NCBI RefSeq assembly: GCF_043641665.1
Contig: NC_092180.1
Span: 14,997,891 to 15,061,890 of the forward strand
Origin: Enoplosus armatus
Taxonomy: Eukaryota > Chordata > Actinopteri > Centrarchiformes > Enoplosidae
DNA length: 64,000 bases
Direction of reading: 5' to 3'
Under the pieces are notes generated by a model that was given only the letters and a program-made list of their open reading frames with translations, did not search any database and was not told the DNA's origin. Each line of letters starts with the position of its first letter. The first letter of the stretch is position 1. Shown one piece after another: positions 1-10,289 of the stretch. Position numbers and translations under genes: made by a program.

Positions 1-631
1 CATAAGAGCCGCTGACGGAGCGAAACGGAGAAATTAAATGTAGTAAACGCGGAAGATAAAACAACGGGACAAGGAGTCGATCGACAAAGTTACAGGAAAA
101 GAATAAGATGATGGTAGAAGTCTGTTTATTTTTATGCAGTTAAGATCAGACAGATCTTTACATTAAAGCAGCACATACATTTATTAATACTAACATGGAC
201 AGATTATGTTGAGACGAATAATGCTTTAGGAGATGCTTATATTCAGCTGCTTAATACTAATGACAGAAAGTTATTTTGGGGAATTTTAAGAGCACACTGA
301 ATTCCCACATCCTTTTATTCTGACAAGTCACATCCAACAGAACGTAACGCTGCCTGGCTGATAACTTAAAATTATGTTTTCTTTAAGTGTATTAAATTCG
401 CATACAAAAATATAATATACCATCCCAATCTCGCTTTCTCCTTCCATCCCTTTCTCCTCTCCTCTTCATATCTTCCCATTAGATCAGAGTGGTTGTCAGA
501 GAAATTGGCTAATTTGTATTTGTTGGAGATGTGAACTTGTTTAAATCTTTAATAAAACAACAAGGATGAAATATCAGACATCGGCTGCAGAGCATGAAGG
601 ACAGCATTTTTATATCATGTCATACACAAAG

Positions 632-633
<2 letters not shown>
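1..633. other. Non-genic stretch, no recognisable feature
   Basis: I see no ORF, splice-bounded exon or known repeat here. The only local feature is a pyrimidine-rich run at about 428-478. The sequence looks like ordinary AT-leaning fish non-coding DNA. Confidence 0.6.
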
Positions 634-675
<42 letters not shown>

Positions 676-681
676 TGTGTG
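634..681. repeat. (TG)n microsatellite
   Basis: A nearly pure TG run of about 19 units is followed by one TTTG interruption and a few more units. Ordinary simple repeat, likely polymorphic in length. The short ORF reading Val-Cys repeats across it is an artefact. Confidence 0.97.
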
Positions 682-759
682 CCCTTTAAGTTTGCAAATG
701 GTTTCTTGGTGATATTATTCTTATTTGAAATATTTACCTCCCCCTTTCTGAATCTTCAG

Positions 760-1150
760 CGCTGGCACCAGAGACATGCATTCATCCACAACCCCCTGGC
801 AGCAATTTCTCAAACATTTCACAAATGAGTTTCATATATCTTAACGGGTTATTGGCTTCATTTCTAAATAATGTTATATTTTGAATGGAGCCATTGTTGC
901 ACAATGGCAGATCACTTAGCAGGAAAGGAAAAAAAGGGTCAGCCCAGCTCGTGAATGAGATTGTTCTTTTTTGTTTAAAGTTATTATGCAAGTATCATCA
1001 CGGTGTATGTGTGAGTGGATGACTGGTTTAATAAGATGGAGATTCTCTCCCCGGTGGGAGCTTATTGGAATGGGTTCCAAAAAAATGACTGCAGCCATTT
1101 TGTCTGCTTATCAGCTTGCTGGGGTATGGCTTCCATCCCTCCTGGAAAAA
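760..1150. promoter_or_regulatory. Candidate conserved non-coding element (CNE-like block)
   Basis: Unique, repeat-free sequence carrying TAAT-type cores, a palindromic SOX-like site at 890-908 and a CAGCCATTTTGTCTGC-like run. It differs in texture from the simple-repeat DNA around it and resembles developmental enhancer sequence. No alignment was possible, so this is a visual candidate only. Confidence 0.3.
890..908. promoter_or_regulatory. Palindromic SOX-like site
   Basis: Two perfect 8-bp arms, GCCATTGT and ACAATGGC, are separated by three bases (TGC). Each arm contains the SOX HMG-box core ATTGT/ACAAT. Paired inverted SOX cores are known from SOX-E and SOX-D dimer sites, but spacing and orientation vary. 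The palindrome is seen directly; factor binding is inferred. Confidence 0.35.
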
Positions 1151-1843
1151 AAGTTATGTTAATATTGTCTGTGCACTAAAAGGTAAGTCAGGAAGGTCTT
1201 CTTCTTTGTCATGCACTAATTAACATGTAGTTCAGATCATGGTACTCTCAGTTGATGAAACACCTAGTATCCAATGATTTCTCACATGTAGCAATCACAG
1301 ACTTTCTATTAAGCAATACCAGTATGTAGCCACATCCAAACTCATTAAGCACTTATTATTGTGTGCCTACTATCTCTTCTAAGTGTGACAGAGAGAAAGA
1401 TAAACAGCTAGACAGGCCGGTGACCCTGATGTTGCAGCTTTATGATGTGTGTGTCTCAGCTGAATCCATGCCAGTACTTGTGTGAGTTTTTGTGCATGTT
1501 TGCGTCTGTGTATTTGTGCACGTGGATGTGTGTGGGTGGGGGATTGGGAGGACTTCAGGTCTGCTCAGCCTCTCTCTCTCACTCTCTGCTTCTGTTGGGC
1601 TTTGATTTGAGCAATGTAGGAGCAACGCTACAGCGTGACACCCCTAAGAAAAGACGGGTCCGTTGCCAAGAAATACTGACTGAACACTGAGTGTTTAATA
1701 TGGCAGAGGAGGTGGCAGTCGAGGAACCATAGGAAGAAAGAAATAAGAGCTGCATTGTGCTCCCCAACAACAGCTGCACATGCTACTGGAAACCAGGAAA
1801 AGCAAAATAACACCAAATCTCTGGGAAAAATTTTGAAATGTGC
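1151..1843. other. Non-genic stretch, nothing recognisable
   Basis: The stretch includes a degenerate GT-rich segment at about 1446-1535. An AAAAG|GTAAGT donor-like sequence near 1177-1187 has no convincing exon upstream of it. No gene or repeat family recognised. Confidence 0.55.
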
Positions 1844-1864
1844 TTTTTTTTTTTTTTTTTTTTT
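1844..1864. repeat. Poly(T) tract, 21 T
   Basis: An uninterrupted run of 21 T. It could be the poly(A) tail of an old minus-strand retrocopy, but I see no recognisable retroelement body beside it, so a simple homopolymer is more likely. Confidence 0.9.
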
Positions 1865-2273
1865 ACATGTTTTACACACGCGTTTCTGAAATGTTTTAGT
1901 TATAGTTTTATTATTCATTCAGTCCTCATGATAGAAGACAGGCAGGGAGGAATCTCAGACTTGCATCAACTATGAAACAGCTTCTATGTTTCCACAGCAC
2001 AGAAATAATGATCACCTATCAACCCTACATTATAGAATACTGCTCACGATTTAAAGTTTGTGACGCAGCTAAAGAAATCTATCCAAGGTTCCACCAATAT
2101 AACACACAGAATATTTGGTAAATTCAGGAGAACTAGATCGGCCTATCTTTTTATCCATTATCATCTTTCATTTGTGTTTTCACATTCACGTGCTGCTTTC
2201 CTCTTCTCCAAGGCACTCATCCGGGTTTTGGACGCTACGACAGTAGAGGAAAAAGTGTTCAGATGTTCTCCTT

Positions 2274-2632
2274 AAGCAAAAGTACCAAAATATAAAAATA
2301 CTTTGTTACAAATAAAAGTTCTGCATTCAACATACATAGCCACAGAAGTATTAAGAGAAAAACATACTTAAAGGATCAAACGTAAGCAGAACTGCCCCTG
2401 TATGTTACATTATTATTATATAATAATAATTCCTGAAACTTTAAAATGTAAGCAACATTATAATGTTATAGTTGGTGTTAGTTTACTTATGTGGAAGTAA
2501 TTTTAACAGACCAAAATTGGTCATATGTTTTGTAAGTAAAACTGACAGAATAATAAAGCTGTCAAACAAATGTAATATTTTCCAGCATTAAGCACTGAAG
2601 TAAAGTAAAAGTGTCTGAAATTTGTACTTAAC
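2274..2632 (+). repeat. Old copy of the teleost 'AAGTACAGTACTTGAGTA' interspersed repeat
   Basis: The sequence follows a family seen in many fish genomes: AAAATACT..GTTACAAATAAAAGTTCTGCATTCA at the left, ACTTAAAGGATCAAACGTAAG, then a TAAT-rich centre, GGAAGTAATTTTAAC, TCATATGTTTTGTAAGTAAA, AAAGCTGTCAAACAAATGTA, and AAGTAAAGTAAAAG..TTTGTACTTAA at the right. Long runs are written here as fragments. The typical terminal AAGTACAGTACTTGAGTAAATG end is missing, so the copy is truncated and diverged. A perfect 22-bp AT palindrome sits inside it at 2409-2430. The family is non-coding and probably a non-autonomous DNA transposon. The match is by memory of the consensus. Confidence 0.6.
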
Positions 2633-3589
2633 TAGAAAACTTGCCCACCTTTTTACCTGTGGATGATTATACCACCAAATGCATGTCAATATCTAAATTA
2701 CAGCTGATCTTTATCTCAACATCACTAACTGCGTCTATCATTGAGCCTCTAAACTCTAATATGCGGTGTTGCTGTGTTATTGCTTTATCAGTCGGAGGCA
2801 CAACATCAGCAGATGGGGGAGTTAAAGCATGACATTCCTGTGTGCTGCCTTGTCCTTTAAAAAGATCAGAGCTGGCACCTCTCTCCACAAACCAGGCACA
2901 GGTCAATCATGCAGTCTGTGCAACAGAGACCGCCTCCATTCCCACAAGAGCACTCTGACCCTCTCATCTAAATATTGCATGAATTACATGTGCTGGGTTT
3001 CCTGTACCGAGTTAACCACAGCTGATAAAGACAGATGTTCGTCTTCTGTACAGGGACCTGCTAAATTTAGCTCCTCCAGATGGCCATACTCTTTACTCAC
3101 TGTATATGTAAGTGATAGTCCATAGATGGGGAGCTCCCTCAACAGTGATTAAGGTTAATACAGTCTGGAGACTAATGTAACACAGGCTAGAGTGGTAAAG
3201 CATATAATATTTGTTTTTGACAGTGGGAGCTTTCTACAGCTCAGTGGACTTTGGTCCATATGATGTGGCGTGACATTGGGAGTTGATGTCAAACAACAAC
3301 CACACTCTTTCTCCCATCTCTTCTGTCAGTAAATATACGGCTCAATAAAGATGAAATGCAGTATCAAACATCCCCAAATATTGTACTGTAATGAAGAGTC
3401 TGGTATCACCTCAACTTGGAGTGAGCTTGCAGGCCATGATAGAGGACTCATTCACTCACTTGTACAATATCTGCCAGGCTTAACGCAGGTTGAGAGCAAA
3501 CAATTATCAGCCACTATAGGTCTTGTGGAAATAGTGGCACAGTGTTAAAAAGTATAAATACTGACATGGAGATATCAACAGTCCATATG
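2633..3589. other. Non-genic stretch, nothing recognisable
   Basis: Unique sequence with short ORFs on both strands (the longest has 98 codons, + strand 2829-3125), none with a recognisable domain or convincing splice boundaries. Confidence 0.5.
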
Positions 3590-3765
3590 ATCAAAACACA
3601 TTAGATTTATTGCCTGGAAGCAAGCTCCACATAATGAAGTTTAATCCCCCTGATCTATATCACTAATTGTGGTGCGTTACTTCTAATTATGGCAGCAGCA
3701 TTGATAATCCTGTTAATACCAATCAGATAGGCAGTGGAATCAATGTTAGGAAGGAAGGGCAAGCA
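3590..3765. promoter_or_regulatory. Candidate CNE with dense homeodomain cores
   Basis: Within about 100 bp there are TAATCC (3642), CTAATTG (3663), CTAATTATG (3693), GATAATCC (3713) and TTAATACC (3723). Clustered TAAT cores, including two TAATCC of the OTX/PITX type, in unique sequence are typical of developmental enhancers. This is a visual call without alignment. Confidence 0.35.
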
Positions 3766-3801
3766 AGAGGAGGAAGAGGAGGAGGAGGAGAAGAGGGAGA
3801 A
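3766..3801. repeat. (GGA)n purine-rich tract
   Basis: An imperfect AGG/GGA trinucleotide run on the + strand with polypurine asymmetry. Simple repeat. Confidence 0.85.
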
Positions 3802-4012
3802 CACAATCATTTTTAAACAGCAGTGGGAGTTTGATCAGAGAAAGAACCGAGGGGTAAAATAACACATACAGTAAAGTATCCAATCATTCAAAAGTAGGTA
3901 TCAGTAATGACCATAATTACTACTTTGAAAAAATTTCAAAGCACATTTAAGACATTATAAGTGAGTAGGTGCTGGCTGTTCTAGTTTTGTGTTATGTTGG
4001 GTATATTTTTTT

Positions 4013-4455
4013 TAGCAGCCACGCATGGCTCTATTGATGGCAATGCCGGTTCGTTGGATGGAGTGCCATGAAATTTTGTACAGACATTTGTGTTCTCCAA
4101 AGGATGAATCCTACTGATTTTGGTGATCCCCATCATATGCCACCATGAGGTTGGCATTTGTGGTTGTTATTGACGTCAGTCTTTACAACTGTTACTGCCG
4201 TTAAATTTGGTACATGTTCCCCTCAGGATGAATTTTGGTGATCCTTTGATTTTTTTTTATCTAGTGCCACCATCAGTTTTAATTTGTCGTTTATGACCAA
4301 ATATCTGCAAAACTAAAACAAACCTCGGCTGTATTTTGTGTTTAGTGCTAATTAGCAAATGTTAGCATGCCAATGCTCTAAACTAGGATGGTGAACGTGG
4401 TAAACATCATAACTGCTAAACAGCAGCATGTTAGCACGTAGCATGTAGACTTATT
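4013..4455 (-). repeat. Old copy of the teleost 'GCTAACATTTGCTAATTAGCAC' interspersed repeat
   Basis: Recognisable blocks in order: CAGCCACGCATGGCT at the left end, ATGGAGTGCCATGAAATTTTG, TGTACAGACATTTGTG..TCC, AAGGATGAATCCTACTGATT, TTGGTGATCCC, a second shorter GATGAATTTTGGTGATCC block, GTGCTAATTAGCAAATG, TTAGCATGCCAATG, and GGATGGTGAACGTGGTAAAC. They match, in reverse orientation, a very abundant perciform repeat whose units describe a diverged internal duplication. Non-coding. Likely a non-autonomous DNA element; class not certain. The identification is from memory of the consensus. Confidence 0.6.
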
Positions 4456-5401
4456 GTTATCTTATTGTTGACCTCTGCTGGCATGAGTATTTTTGAAGGT
4501 CTGTGTGGATGAGACATGAAGTCTGTTAACGGCTAGGGACTGAGCCAACCTATTTTTTTGTTTTGAGTTTTATTTTCAATTTTTACATTTTGATAATGAC
4601 ATTTTAACTTAACCATTTAGGTTTATTAGAATCAATGTCTTAGTTACAAGGATGGTTGAAATGATGAACAGGCAATGTCCTTCCATGGTCCATCAACAGA
4701 ACTGTCCCCTTACACAATCTATTCACCCCATCCCATCCCCACCGCCCATCTCCCCCGTCCAACAAGGAGATGCTGCAAAAATCTGATTATTTTAAACATG
4801 AGGCTGGTCAGGATTTGATGGAAAGGTGGTGATAAAAAAGGCCACATAGAAAATGGATGAAAGGCATATAAAACGGATGCAGATCAGCAAAGCAGGCAAA
4901 TCCCTCCTGTGTCCATCTAAATGAGTCCAAAGGGGACCAAACAAAATGCCCTCCCCTTTCCCATTTACAATTCAAGTAGCCCTGTCACACAGCATGTTAT
5001 TAAAACTGCTACATTTTACAAATATCCTGCACCGTACCAATAATGCTTCATTAATGTCCTTAAAAGAAGTGGTGCAAGTCAGGATTGACGTGAGAGAAAT
5101 AACTCAATGAAGAGAGGAAGTGTCTAAAGGAAAAAGTTAACTTTCTCTTATTTTGCCTTTGTTTGCCTGAGGAAGGATGTTAGTGGAAGAGAGAGGAAAA
5201 CTCAGGCAATGCTTGAGCTCCTTCATCCTGCTTATTACAGTGCTGCCCCGGCTCTCTGTCCTCAAGCCTTTCTGCGCCTCACTATTTTAACTACACCTGT
5301 CATTTGCGGTCCAGTCATTTTACCTCTCTGCTCGGCTTTCTTTCGCCGCTTACAGGGACTGTTAACTGGGCCTGTCTGTCATGCTGGCTGGGGCTGGATC
5401 T
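4456..5401. other. Non-genic stretch, nothing recognisable
   Basis: Unique sequence without ORFs, repeats or motif clusters that I can name. Confidence 0.5.
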
Positions 5402-5491
5402 GGGGCTGAGGCTGGGGTGGGGGCAGATTTAGGCTCGGGTGAATGGTGAGAGTGGGGCAGGCGAGGGCGGGAGTGATTTTGGAGGGGAGGG
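5402..5491 (+). other. G-rich tract with loose G-quadruplex potential
   Basis: G-runs of 3-5 occur at 5402-5405, 5414-5417, 5419-5423, 5454-5457, 5465-5467, 5469-5471, 5484-5487 and 5489-5491. Loops between the outer runs are 7-13 bases, so quadruplex formation is only moderately likely. Short ORFs on both strands here reflect the GC-rich composition. Confidence 0.4.
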
Positions 5492-5990
5492 TTGTAATGA
5501 GCTTGCGGCAATACGGGGCTATAGGAACACTGCGTGGTTCTTCCCTCCACTGTGAGGCATCCATCTTAACAGCTGCAGAGACGGAGGAAGAGGAGAGAAG
5601 GGAAGGAGAGGAAAAAAGATGCAGTGACACAAAACAGATGTGGTGGATTCCATATTTCTCTCTACCTCATCACCCTTTAAATCTTTTTGTCTGTTTCACT
5701 CTCAGCCACTTTCTCCCTGTTTCAATCATTTTCTGGCTTCTTCTCATGTTTCATGTGAAATACTAAGGATTTAGGTCGTACTTTACATTAATACATCAAG
5801 CTGACTGTCTGATGGTGAGTATATGTCTGTATATGATCTCAATATGTGGCAGTCAAGATGCTGGAATACTTCACTGACATACAAATTAAATATAGTTTTA
5901 CAAGTACCAGTAGACACTAAGTAAAACAAAAAATAATATCATAAAGGAAGGATCCAGAATGTATTCCAAGACACAATGACCTGTGCACAA

Positions 5991-6190
5991 TACAAGCCAG
6001 CCAACATCAATTTATTTGGGACCAAAGCTGTTCTCTACATGAGATACTGCTTTCTGCAATATTTATGTTTGAGAGTCAGCTATTTTGTGGGTACTCTGTA
6101 CTTTGAGAGTTTTTAATTACATGCACTTTAAGGTTCCCCGCGGAGAGACTTTAATTAATCAACAGAGAATTAGCATGCACAACAAGAAAC
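5991..6190. promoter_or_regulatory. Candidate CNE
   Basis: Unique sequence with TTTTAATTACATGC (about 6111), ACTTTAATTAATCAAC (about 6148) and GAGAATTAGCATGC close together. These are homeodomain and possible POU/PBX-type cores. Visual call only. Confidence 0.3.
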
Positions 6191-6539
6191 ATAACCCCTT
6201 AGCAAAATGCAGCAGAGTAATATAGAATAATATAGCCATCAGCACAAACCCAAGAAACAACTATGTAATCGTAAACGGTGGTATACTGTATACACATCTT
6301 ACCCATACACATAACACAATATTTTTTTTATCACAAACATTCATTGAACTTGAGAAGAAGTTTTGGTAATCCAAGCAAAACACAACAACCACACACACAA
6401 ACACATATACAGTAAATGCATGAAAAAATATAAACTATTGACTGAAATGCAGTGCCACCCACTACACTAACTTGCACTCAACAACAGAACATAGCAAGCG
6501 AAATGGAGAAGGAGAGCCACTCGTTAGCTTTGAACCTTC

Positions 6540-6900
6540 CCCCAACGCTGAAGAGTGGATAAACAGGGAGCCAAGTGGCGGCGCGTCTGTTCCTTCACTG
6601 CCGGCTACCTTGCTGGTGTTGCTTTATTATTTCATTAAGTGTAAATCCTGTCAGTGCCATACCACCCCCAGCCTGGTCCAGTCCTGCCACTCCACCCTCA
6701 GCAGGTTAAATTATAATTTAATTACCAAGCCTTAGCTGCATAAGCTGCTTGGGAGCACTGGCCCCCCAGAATAATTTGAAAAGATGGTGTCTCCCCTCAT
6801 CTTCGTGCTCCTGATCCACCAGACCTGAGCCCCCTGGAGGCCCACTTCAATATCCCACCTAATTATCTTCCTCAAATCAGGCACCTATAACAGAGAAATA
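6540..6900. promoter_or_regulatory. Candidate CNE
   Basis: A GC-balanced unique block holding AAATTATAATTTAATTACC (about 6708), GAATAATTTG and CTAATTATC. Neighbouring sequence is low-complexity AC- and AT-rich DNA, so the change of texture is clear. A 87-codon + strand ORF (6472-6735) overlaps its left part but has no recognisable domain and I do not call it a gene. Confidence 0.3.
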
Positions 6901-8363
6901 TCAGTAATTAAGTTGGAAGGGAGAAAAAAAACCTTATTGTTTGAGATTTCTTTATAGGACTTTTTTCTCTTGAAGAGCTGTAGGTGTGCCCTAAGGAGGT
7001 GTTTCTTCAAGCTATTTCTATCACAGACTTTACTGTATCTGCAGTGCAGCAGTGTTACTTTATCAAGGCCCTCTAACCACGCTATAACATCCTCTGACAT
7101 TGGCGCTTATTCCTGGAGAGCTGTGTCGATATATGACGATATAAATTGTAATCAATCGAAATTTACTGCATTTGTGCGCACATTTTGGCCAAAGAGGTCA
7201 AGTTTATTTTTAATAAATACAATACCGCTCTGTCTTGGGTTTACACAATGTCAAGCAGATTATGATTTTATTAATTTACAAGATATGTTAATGTTAACAT
7301 GAAACTGCTACATTTGTAGTTGATGCACTATAAGCAACAATAGCCTTAATGCTGCACAGTTACTACACAGTTTGCTTGATTTGATTTGTTAAGGCTAGGC
7401 TGGTTAAGTGTGCGCAAGTTCAGGCTGTAGTTCTTAAATTGCACAAATAAGTTGTTATTAATGCTTTGCTTTCCTCACAAGATGTCCACAGCTGGTGAGC
7501 TGTGTAACTACCACTGAACCACTGCAGTTTACACTTCAGCAGCAGCACAAAATTAGCCGTTTCCTCACCCCAGTATCAGAGACAGACGTGGTATCTACAT
7601 GTACAGTAAAGTGACAAAGAAAAAAAATGCTCTGTGAATCTGCGGTGACGTTGTGTCAAACTCTTAGATGCAAGAAAAACAAACCTGTAAATCAGCTTTG
7701 ACAGTCATTGAGAGGGACAATGACAACTATGTTTTATTGTGTTGCAAACACAGAAGAAATATCTTTTCATATGAACTTCCTTTGTCTGCATTTATTTGAA
7801 TGTAAATACTACTCAGCTAGTACTGGTTTATTATTCCTTGTCAGATGATCTCTCACCAAGAATGAATCATTTATGAGGGGATTTATTTTCAAAGACAAAA
7901 AAAATCATAAACTCCTATGGCACAGGTTGTAAAAACACTACATAATTATTTCTGTCCCAGAATAATGGTGTAATTTCCTTTGCACTAATTTGACACCACA
8001 AAATTGGGAATTTCATCCAAAAGAAGGCATTATATGGGACTGCAGGGAAATGTAATTTGAGGAAATCAGGGATCTAATACAGTTTATAATACCACTGAAA
8101 AGCAGAAAGTACTAATTTGCTATTCATACTGCTTTCATAACATAACTACAGTTTAGTTTAACTCAACCATGTCAGAGCATAAAGCTCTGTTAAAAACCCT
8201 CTCCACATTAAAGAGCCCCTTTTAACACTGATTTTTTTTCCCTTGTGAGACAAAGATAAGTAAATACAGAGGAGATAATGAATAGACTGGAAAATGAGCG
8301 TTACCGCTCTGCACTGTTCAATCTTGGGGACAATTGCAGCGTTTTGGGAAAAATTGCTTGCAA
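6901..8363. other. AT-rich non-genic stretch
   Basis: No gene is visible. The segment 7120-7165 contains CGATATATGACGATATAA followed by AATCAATCGAAAT. That pattern resembles degenerate fish repeats built on CGATATAT motifs, but I cannot define ends. Confidence 0.45.
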
Positions 8364-8397
8364 CCCCCCCCAAACCGCCCACCGCACCCCCATGCCC
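8364..8397 (-). other. Minus-strand G-quadruplex motif
   Basis: Four C-runs on the + strand (8364-8371, 8378-8380, 8387-8391, 8395-8397) are separated by loops of 6, 6 and 3 bases. On the minus strand this fits the canonical G3+N1-7 pattern. Confidence 0.6.
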
Positions 8398-8552
8398 ATC
8401 ACACGCAGATGTACACACCTCCAACACACACACATATACACTCACTCATCTCACCCCCTCTCATCCTATAATCCTCTGGCAAAGCCCTCTCTGTCCATGC
8501 GGACCCCCCACCCAGCGGGACCCTGCCAAGGCAAATTAGAGAGGGGGGGGGG

Positions 8553-8880
8553 CTTTTGTTTCGAAGCACTTTGAAAAGAAAAAAAAATCCAAATCATTTC
8601 TTGAGCTGGAGCAATTTGACATGCTGTGATAACTGCTCTGTCAGAAACTTCTTTGACATCTCTGAAAGAGAAGATTTTCTACCACAAAACCAGGGCTCCA
8701 TTTAAAAACAGTCTTCAAAAGAGCCACAAACTCATTAGGCTGTTTAATTACGCCCTGTTCGCGCCTCTCTCCGTCTATCTCTCATCTCTGTCAAAACAGA
8801 AGTAAAAACAAACTGGCCCCATCAGAAGTAGTCCTGGCTCTCATCAGAGCTTTCTATTTCACTCGGTTTTTTCCACACAT
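8553..8880. promoter_or_regulatory. Candidate CNE
   Basis: Unique sequence with TTTGACATGCTGTGATAAC, CTCTGTCAG and TTTGACATC (MEIS/TGIF-type TGACA/CTGTCA cores) plus CTGTTTAATTACGCC. Motif density and clean unique texture suggest a regulatory block. No alignment was available. Confidence 0.3.
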
Positions 8881-9822
8881 ACCCCCCCTCTCTTGGCACA
8901 ATATCTCATCTGCCTTTTACCTTGTCCTGTCCCTTTTGTACCTGGCGTTATTTTGTGCCTTCGAAGAACAATCCCCCCTCCTCCCAACCACTCAATCTAT
9001 CATTCTCTCCTTTGTATTTTCCTCCAAACTAATAAGTTAGGTTGTTGTCTCGCTGTTATCGTCAGCCCTTTGTATAGATGGCCCACTTGTGTTCTTAGGG
9101 AAGTGATGTTGTTTGACCACAGTTCACTTGCTACCTTTCCCCTGCTTGCCAACAGTTACTTCTGGAGCCAGAGCCGGCCGCTATTGGATGTACAACACAG
9201 AGCAACAGCACATAAGCAATCAGATTCACTGACAGAAAGAAAATGTCCTGTTTATCTCTCAGAGTGTCTTGGCAGATGAAGAAAACAGATTCTACCTGCA
9301 AATAAGAACTATAGTTTGTGTGTGGTAATGCTTTCAAAAGCACACATGTGTAGTTGAATGAATGTAGAAGATGTTTACTGGCAGAAAAGTCATCATTAGG
9401 ACAACGTGACAGGGACATTGCTTTAATGGCATTCTGTAAGATATTTTTCACTTTCATGAACCATGAGCTGATTTACACATTTCTTTATAACTCTCTAATT
9501 ATCATGTCTTGCTGTATCTCTTGTCAGTTTGGTCTAACCACCGTCCCTACATGTCATTTCAGTTTCTCAGTTCTGGGATTGGGGCATCACGGGGGGTTGC
9601 TAGTGTGCAGACACAGTAGAGTCACAGGAGATACCTAAACAAAGATATACTGGCATATGTTTTACAAATCAGTACAGGATTTTACAAAAATGTATGTACT
9701 ACAATTCTCACAACCCCAGAATTTGAGGTGTTACTTCAAATGGTCTATACAGATTTATAACATATTTCATATTAAGTCTGTGCATGCTGTTATTTTGCTT
9801 TAGTCTTCATTTCACTGCCATA

Positions 9823-9824
<2 letters not shown>
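8881..9824. other. Non-genic stretch, nothing recognisable
   Basis: Overlapping ORFs of 94-128 codons on both strands (9354-9638 and 8893-9279 on +, 9131-9457 on -) show no domain, no strong splice boundaries and no obvious coding bias. I treat them as chance. Confidence 0.5.
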
Positions 9825-9872
<48 letters not shown>

Positions 9873-9875
9873 ATA
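9825..9875. repeat. (GT)n-(AT)n compound microsatellite
   Basis: About 20 pure GT units (9825-9864) run into ATGTGT and then ATATAT. It abuts the left end of the MITE, where the AT-rich end provides a TA-type target context. Confidence 0.95.
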
Positions 9876-10289
9876 TATACACACACATTCAGTATCCACT
9901 TTATTAGGTTCACCTATACAATCTAATAATAGTAATCCAATATAACTGTTCTGCCATAAAGTCTACTTTCATGATGCCTATAATGTTCACTTTTTGTTGA
10001 CACTGTCATAGAGGTTTCAAATTAAATTTTACAGTTTAGCACTGAGGTCATAGTTAGTGGTGGTTTTTGTCCTTCCTATTTATGTAAACAGGAAGGAAAA
10101 AAAATTAGAAACACCTCTCAATATAATGTATCAGTACAACACCACCTTTAACTATGACTTCAAAAATAAATATATAATCGGATTTACATATTTCCAACAA
10201 TGTCAACAAAAACGGGACATTATGAGCTTCACTGGACTGCATTAGATTGTACAGGTGTGCCTAATAAAGTGGCCACTGATTGTGTATAC
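9876..10289. mobile_element. MITE with CCACTTTATTAGG terminal inverted repeats
   Basis: The left end (about 9876-9928) reads TATACACAC..CAG..CCACTTTATTAGG..CACCT.TACAATCTAAT. The right end (about 10240-10289) is its inverted partner, ATTAGATTGTACAGGTG..CCTAATAAAGTGG..ACTGA..GTGTATA. The termini therefore match over about 50 bp with a few differences. The CCACTTTATTAGG end is known from fish Tc1/mariner-like elements and their non-autonomous derivatives, and TA at the outer edges fits that superfamily. The interior (about 310 bp) holds no transposase: the 62-codon ORF inside it has no recognisable catalytic motif. Nearly complete, non-autonomous copy. Confidence 0.8.

Noticed and set aside
9131..9457. 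108-codon minus-strand ORF
   Set aside because: No recognisable domain, no splice sites and no coding bias visible; overlaps other chance ORFs.
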